From Bacteroides sp. (GTDB lineage: Bacteria > Bacteroidota > Bacteroidia > Bacteroidales > Bacteroidaceae): 64,000 nt of DNA. Each line of letters begins with the position of its first letter. Position 1 is the stretch's first letter. Positions 60,374 through 64,000 of this stretch are shown here, one piece after another. A model generated the notes under the pieces. The model searched no databases and was not told the DNA's origin. It saw nothing but the letters and a program-made list of their open reading frames with translations. The stretch covers positions 33,829 through 97,828 of the forward strand of contig JASLCG010000003.1 in the NCBI GenBank assembly GCA_030151885.1. The letters are read 5' to 3'. Position numbers and translations under genes: made by a program.

Positions 60374-62680
60374 ATGACGCCTAATTATATAGAAGAGTTA
60401 AATAAAAGTCAAAAAGAGGCTGTATTATATATTGAAGGTCCTTCTTTAGTTATTGCTGGAGCAGGATCTGGTAAAACTAGGGTATTAACTTATAAAATAG
60501 CATATCTCTTAGAGCAAGGGTTGGCCCCATGGAATATTTTAGCTTTAACATTTACTAATAAAGCTGCAAGAGAAATGAAGGAGCGTATTGCTAAAATTGT
60601 AGGTTCCGAGCGTGCTCGATATCTTTGGATGGGGACATTTCACTCGATTTTTGCAAGAATTTTAAGAACAGAAGCGAGCTATATTAAGTTAAATTCAAAC
60701 TTTACTATCTATGATACAAGCGACAGTAAAAGTTTAATTAAAACTATAATAAAGGAGATGCAGCTTAGTGATAAAACATATAAGCCAACTATGGTTTTAA
60801 ACTTTATATCTCAAGCTAAGAATCATCTAATTACACCATCTGCTTATGCAGCAAATCAAGAAGCTTATAAAAGAGATTGTGCAGCAAATGTACCAGCTGT
60901 TAGAGATATCTATAAACGTTATTGGGATAGATGTAGAGCTTCTGATGCGTTAGATTTTGATGATTTACTATTCCAAACTTTTATCTTATTTAAAGATTAT
61001 CCAGCTGTATTAGAAAAATATCAGGAGCAATTTAAATACCTTTTAGTTGATGAGTATCAAGATACAAACTTTGCACAGCATAAGGTAGTGCAACAATTGG
61101 CTGGAGCTCATAAAAAAGTATGTGTTGTAGGTGACGATGCTCAAAGTATATACTCTTTTAGAGGAGCTGATATAGATAATATATTAGAGTTTTCAAAGAC
61201 TTTCGAAGGGGCTAAAACATTTAAATTAGAGCAGAATTATCGTTCAACTCAGAATATTGTAGATGCAGCCAATAGTTTGATTCAGAAAAATGTATATCAA
61301 ATAAAGAAAGATGTTTTCTCTGAAAACAATGAGGGTAATAAAATAGAGATTCATCAGGCTTATAGTGATTCTGAGGAAGCCGAAATCGTAGCTAAACAAA
61401 TTAGAGAGTTAAAGGCTGTACAAAAAGGGGAGTATTCGGACTTTGCAATTTTATATAGAACGAATGCGCAAAGTAGACTGTTTGAAGAGACCTTCCGTAA
61501 GAGGGCAATTCCTTATAAAATATATGGTGGATTATCATTTTATCAACGTAAAGAAATTAAGGATATTATATCTTATTTTAGGCTGATAGTAAACCCAAGA
61601 GATGAGGAAGCATTTAAGAGAATCGTAAATTATCCAACTCGAGGTATTGGAGCAACGACTATTGGTAAAATAGCAGATGCTGCTAATAGGAATGGTGTTA
61701 GCTACTGGGAAGTTGCCACACAGCCGTTATCCTATAATCTAGATGTTAATAAAGGAACTCATGCCAAGATACAAAAATTCGTAGATATGATAGTCTCTTT
61801 TATGGAGGTTGTAGATACTGATAATGCGCATGAATTAGGCACTAAGGTTATTCGTGAAACGGGGATGATGGGCGAAATACTACAGGATAGTTCTCCTGAA
61901 AGTATGGCTAGGAAAGAGAATGTAGATGAGTTGGTTAATGGTTTAGCAGAGTTTTGTACCTCAAGACAAGAGGAGGGAAACGAGCAGTTGCACTTATATG
62001 ATTTTCTATCTGAAGTTTCGTTATTAACTGATCAGGATTCAGATTCGGAAGAAGACTTCAACAAAGTAACCCTAATGACAATACATGCATCAAAAGGGTT
62101 AGAGTTTCGTAATGTTTTTGTTGTAGGCTTAGAAACAGATTTATTTCCTAGTAATATGTCTAACGATTCTCCTAAAGCACTTGAAGAAGAACGAAGACTT
62201 TTTTATGTAGCTATAACAAGGGCGGAGGAGAATTGTGTATTGACCTATGCAAAAAGTCGTACAAGGTATGGAAAGTTAGAGTTTGGAAGACCTAGTATCT
62301 TTTTGAAAGAAATAGATAGTCGTTTCTTAACATTTGGGCATGGTGTAACGTTATCTAAGCAGGTAGGTGATAAGGCAAGTGAGATGCAAGCAAAAATAGC
62401 CAAAAAACTATCAGCAAATCCGAATCCTATTGTTCAAAAACAGGCCTCGAATTCAAAAACATTAAAGAGGGTAGGGGCATTGCCTCCTTCTTCTACCAAT
62501 AATACAGGAGTATTGTTAAATTTAGAAGTTGGTATTAAAGTGGAGCACGAAAGGTTTGGATTGGGTGTTATAGATAAGTTAGAAGGAGATGGTGATAATG
62601 CAAAGGCTACTGTAACTTTTGAAAATGCAGGCACTAAACAATTATTACTACGTTTTGCTCGATTTAAAGTTGTAAATTAA
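60374..62680 (+). CDS. pcrA: UvrD/PcrA-type 3'-5' DNA helicase
   Basis: A 768-residue SF1A helicase for repair and replication. Motif I is IAGAGSGKTRVLTYKI (about 29-44), Ia LALTFTNKAAREMKERI, II LLVDEYQDTNFAQH (about 218), III VGDDAQSIYSFRGAD, IV LEQNYRSTQNIV, V MTIHASKGLEFRNVFVVG and VI YVAITRAEENCVLTYA. The C-terminal 50 residues form the PcrA-type tudor domain (GIKVEHERFGLGVIDKLEGD), which binds RNA polymerase. It diverges from sodB and is followed by nspC after 9 bases. Confidence 0.95.
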   Translation: MTPNYIEELNKSQKEAVLYIEGPSLVIAGAGSGKTRVLTYKIAYLLEQGLAPWNILALTFTNKAAREMKERIAKIVGSERARYLWMGTFHSIFARILRTEASYIKLNSNFTIYDTSDSKSLIKTIIKEMQLSDKTYKPTMVLNFISQAKNHLITPSAYAANQEAYKRDCAANVPAVRDIYKRYWDRCRASDALDFDDLLFQTFILFKDYPAVLEKYQEQFKYLLVDEYQDTNFAQHKVVQQLAGAHKKVCVVGDDAQSIYSFRGADIDNILEFSKTFEGAKTFKLEQNYRSTQNIVDAANSLIQKNVYQIKKDVFSENNEGNKIEIHQAYSDSEEAEIVAKQIRELKAVQKGEYSDFAILYRTNAQSRLFEETFRKRAIPYKIYGGLSFYQRKEIKDIISYFRLIVNPRDEEAFKRIVNYPTRGIGATTIGKIADAANRNGVSYWEVATQPLSYNLDVNKGTHAKIQKFVDMIVSFMEVVDTDNAHELGTKVIRETGMMGEILQDSSPESMARKENVDELVNGLAEFCTSRQEEGNEQLHLYDFLSEVSLLTDQDSDSEEDFNKVTLMTIHASKGLEFRNVFVVGLETDLFPSNMSNDSPKALEEERRLFYVAITRAEENCVLTYAKSRTRYGKLEFGRPSIFLKEIDSRFLTFGHGVTLSKQVGDKASEMQAKIAKKLSANPNPIVQKQASNSKTLKRVGALPPSSTNNTGVLLNLEVGIKVEHERFGLGVIDKLEGDGDNAKATVTFENAGTKQLLLRFARFKVVN

Positions 62681-62689
62681 TAGATAATA

Positions 62690-63829
62690 ATGATAGATTA
62701 TAAACAATTTCCAAATCCATGTTATATCATGGATGAAAAACAGTTGAGAAAAAACCTGGGGTTAATAAAGACTGTAGCTGATGAGGCTGATGTTGAAATA
62801 ATATTAGCATTTAAGTCCTTCGCAATGTGGAGGTCTTTTCCCATATTTAGAGAGTATATTAATAGCTCCACTGCTAGTTCGGTTTATGAAGCTAGAATGG
62901 CACTTGAAGAGTTTGGAAGTTTAGCACATACCTACTCACCAGCCTATATAGACGAAGAGTTTGATGAAATAATGCGTTGCAGTGGTCATATTACTTTTAA
63001 CTCATTATCTCAATACAAGCATTTTTACCCAAAAACATTAAGTAAAGGGCATAAAATTTCGTGTGGAATTCGTATAAACCCTGAATATTCGGTTGTAGAA
63101 ACAGATTTATATAATCCTTGTGCAGCTGGTAGTAGGTTTGGAGTTACACACAACCAGCTTCCTAGTCAGTTGCCTGAAGGAATAGAGGGTTTTCACTCTC
63201 ATAATCTATGTGAATCTACATCATTTGATCTTGAAAAAACAATAATTAGTATTGAGAGTAAGTTTGGAAAGTGGTTAAATCAATTGAAGTGGATTAATTT
63301 TGGTGGTGGTCATTTAATGACAAGAAAAGACTACAATGTAGATCATCTTATCGAAGTTTTAAAAAGTTTTAAAGCTCGTCATCCAAACTTGCAAGTAATA
63401 ATGGAGCCTGGCTCTGCATTTACATGGCAAACAGGTGTTTTAACTTCTAAAGTTGTTGATATTGTAGAAAACCATGGTATTAAAACGGCTATTGTTAATG
63501 TAAGTTTTACATGCCATATGCCAGATTGTTTAGAAATGCCTTATCACCCCGAGATTGTTGGTGCTACAATATCTAGTGAAGGAGAGCATGTGTATAGAAT
63601 AGGTGGAAACTCTTGCCTAAGTGGAGACTTTATGGGAGATTGGTGCTTCGATAAAGAGCTAAAAATTGGAGATTTAGTGGTGTTTAAAGATATGATTCAT
63701 TATACGATGGTAAAAACAAATATGTTTAATGGAATTCACCATCCGTCAATAGCACTTTGGACTAAAGACAATAAGGCTTTGGTTTACAAGCAATTCGGGT
63801 ATTTAGACTATCTAAACCGCGTTTCTTAA
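62690..63829 (+). CDS. nspC: Carboxynorspermidine decarboxylase
   Basis: A 379-residue PLP-dependent alanine-racemase-fold decarboxylase. The PLP lysine is Lys42 in ILAFKSFAMW, with FGGGHLMTRKDYNVDHL (PLP phosphate loop, about 203-219), IMEPGSAF and the catalytic Cys in GGNSCLSGDFMGDW. NspC removes CO2 from carboxy(nor)spermidine to give (nor)spermidine, the alternative polyamine pathway found in Bacteroidota. Its partner carboxyspermidine dehydrogenase is not in this window. It starts 9 bases after pcrA. Confidence 0.95.
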   Translation: MIDYKQFPNPCYIMDEKQLRKNLGLIKTVADEADVEIILAFKSFAMWRSFPIFREYINSSTASSVYEARMALEEFGSLAHTYSPAYIDEEFDEIMRCSGHITFNSLSQYKHFYPKTLSKGHKISCGIRINPEYSVVETDLYNPCAAGSRFGVTHNQLPSQLPEGIEGFHSHNLCESTSFDLEKTIISIESKFGKWLNQLKWINFGGGHLMTRKDYNVDHLIEVLKSFKARHPNLQVIMEPGSAFTWQTGVLTSKVVDIVENHGIKTAIVNVSFTCHMPDCLEMPYHPEIVGATISSEGEHVYRIGGNSCLSGDFMGDWCFDKELKIGDLVVFKDMIHYTMVKTNMFNGIHHPSIALWTKDNKALVYKQFGYLDYLNRVS

Positions 63830-63871
63830 GAAAAAAGATTACTTTATTTGTGTACTTTTATTGTCTAAAAG

Positions 63872-63902
63872 TTTGCAAAGTCCAGCTCATTTCTTACCTT
63901 TG
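63872..63902 (+). promoter_or_regulatory. Consensus promoter (TTTG, 19 bases, TACCTTTG) for tRNA-Tyr
   Basis: -33 TTTG at 63872-63875 and -7 TACCTTTG at 63895-63902 with exactly 19 bases between: the full Bacteroidota housekeeping consensus, 31 bases before the tRNA. Confidence 0.8.
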
Positions 63903-63933
63903 CAATCGCAAATGAGAAATAACTCATTGTGTG

Positions 63934-64000
63934 GGGCAAATACCAGAGTGGCCAAATGGGGCAGACTGTAAATCTGCTGGCTTATGCCTTCGGTGGTTCG
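63934..64000 (+). tRNA. tRNA-Tyr (anticodon GTA), 5' part
   Basis: Acceptor strand GGGCAAA, D-arm CCAGAGTGGCCAAATGG, anticodon stem GCAGA/TCTGC with loop CTGTAAA (anticodon GTA), then a long class-II variable arm (TGGCTTATGCCTTCG) and the start of the T-arm GGTTCG. The 3' end lies beyond the window. Confidence 0.93.

Overview
The window is one continuous stretch of an AT-rich chromosome, about one third G+C by eye. It almost certainly comes from the order Bacteroidales (phylum Bacteroidota). The signs are a SusC/SusD pair with glycoside hydrolases, a LysO exporter split into two genes, an Hc1-type histone-like gene, a DUF5020-type outer-membrane protein, LutABC, and repeated use of the Bacteroidota promoter element TAnnTTTG. 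That element often lies 15-40 bases before the start codon and decides several starts. I cannot name a genus.

Layout. 1-17 kb is a glycan-use region. It starts with the 3' part of a membrane-anchored LuxR-type regulator, then SusC and SusD, a two-gene LysO amino-acid exporter with its own promoter, a GH2 beta-galactosidase and a GH63-like lipoprotein. A second GH2 and a GH109-type NAD-dependent alpha-N-acetylgalactosaminidase-like lipoprotein follow on the opposite strand. The enzymes suggest galactose- and GalNAc-containing glycans, possibly host O-glycans. 17-24 kb is housekeeping: hpt, adk, obgE, pgeF, a B3/B4-domain gene, a Fur-family regulator and a Zn/Cd-type P-ATPase with a palindrome at its promoter. 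24-38 kb holds a degenerate cyclase-family gene, plsC, sbcDC, a four-gene minus-strand operon (GT2 glycosyltransferase, dihydroorotase, a shrunken MetH-activation-domain protein, a membrane metallophosphoesterase) and mfd.

38-47 kb is mostly minus strand: a YgiQ-type radical SAM gene that looks leaderless, three small unknown genes, a large secreted amidase with an inserted golvesin-like domain, cutC, rny, zapA and a coiled-coil gene. 47-51 kb has an SGNH hydrolase, an MTA/SAH-nucleosidase-like gene, the lactate operon lutABC and tRNA-Trp. 51-64 kb has an ArsC/Spx-like protein, a uracil-DNA glycosylase-like protein, a DUF5020 protein, an unknown gene, a 0.7-kb gap with a possible gene remnant, a 58-residue Hc1-like gene, a lytic transglycosylase, a small GNAT, an SDR, a lipoprotein, a Ser-type sulfatase, superoxide dismutase, pcrA, nspC and the start of tRNA-Tyr.

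The most unusual non-coding signal is a short dispersed repeat built on TATGTCGGCAA and its complement. It occurs as small inverted clusters at about 11.93-12.05 kb and 30.26-30.34 kb. Both clusters sit between convergent genes, inside the pair of facing terminators, and both begin with the same TAAGTCGCCGAC end. I saw no CRISPR array, rRNA, intact insertion sequence or prophage.
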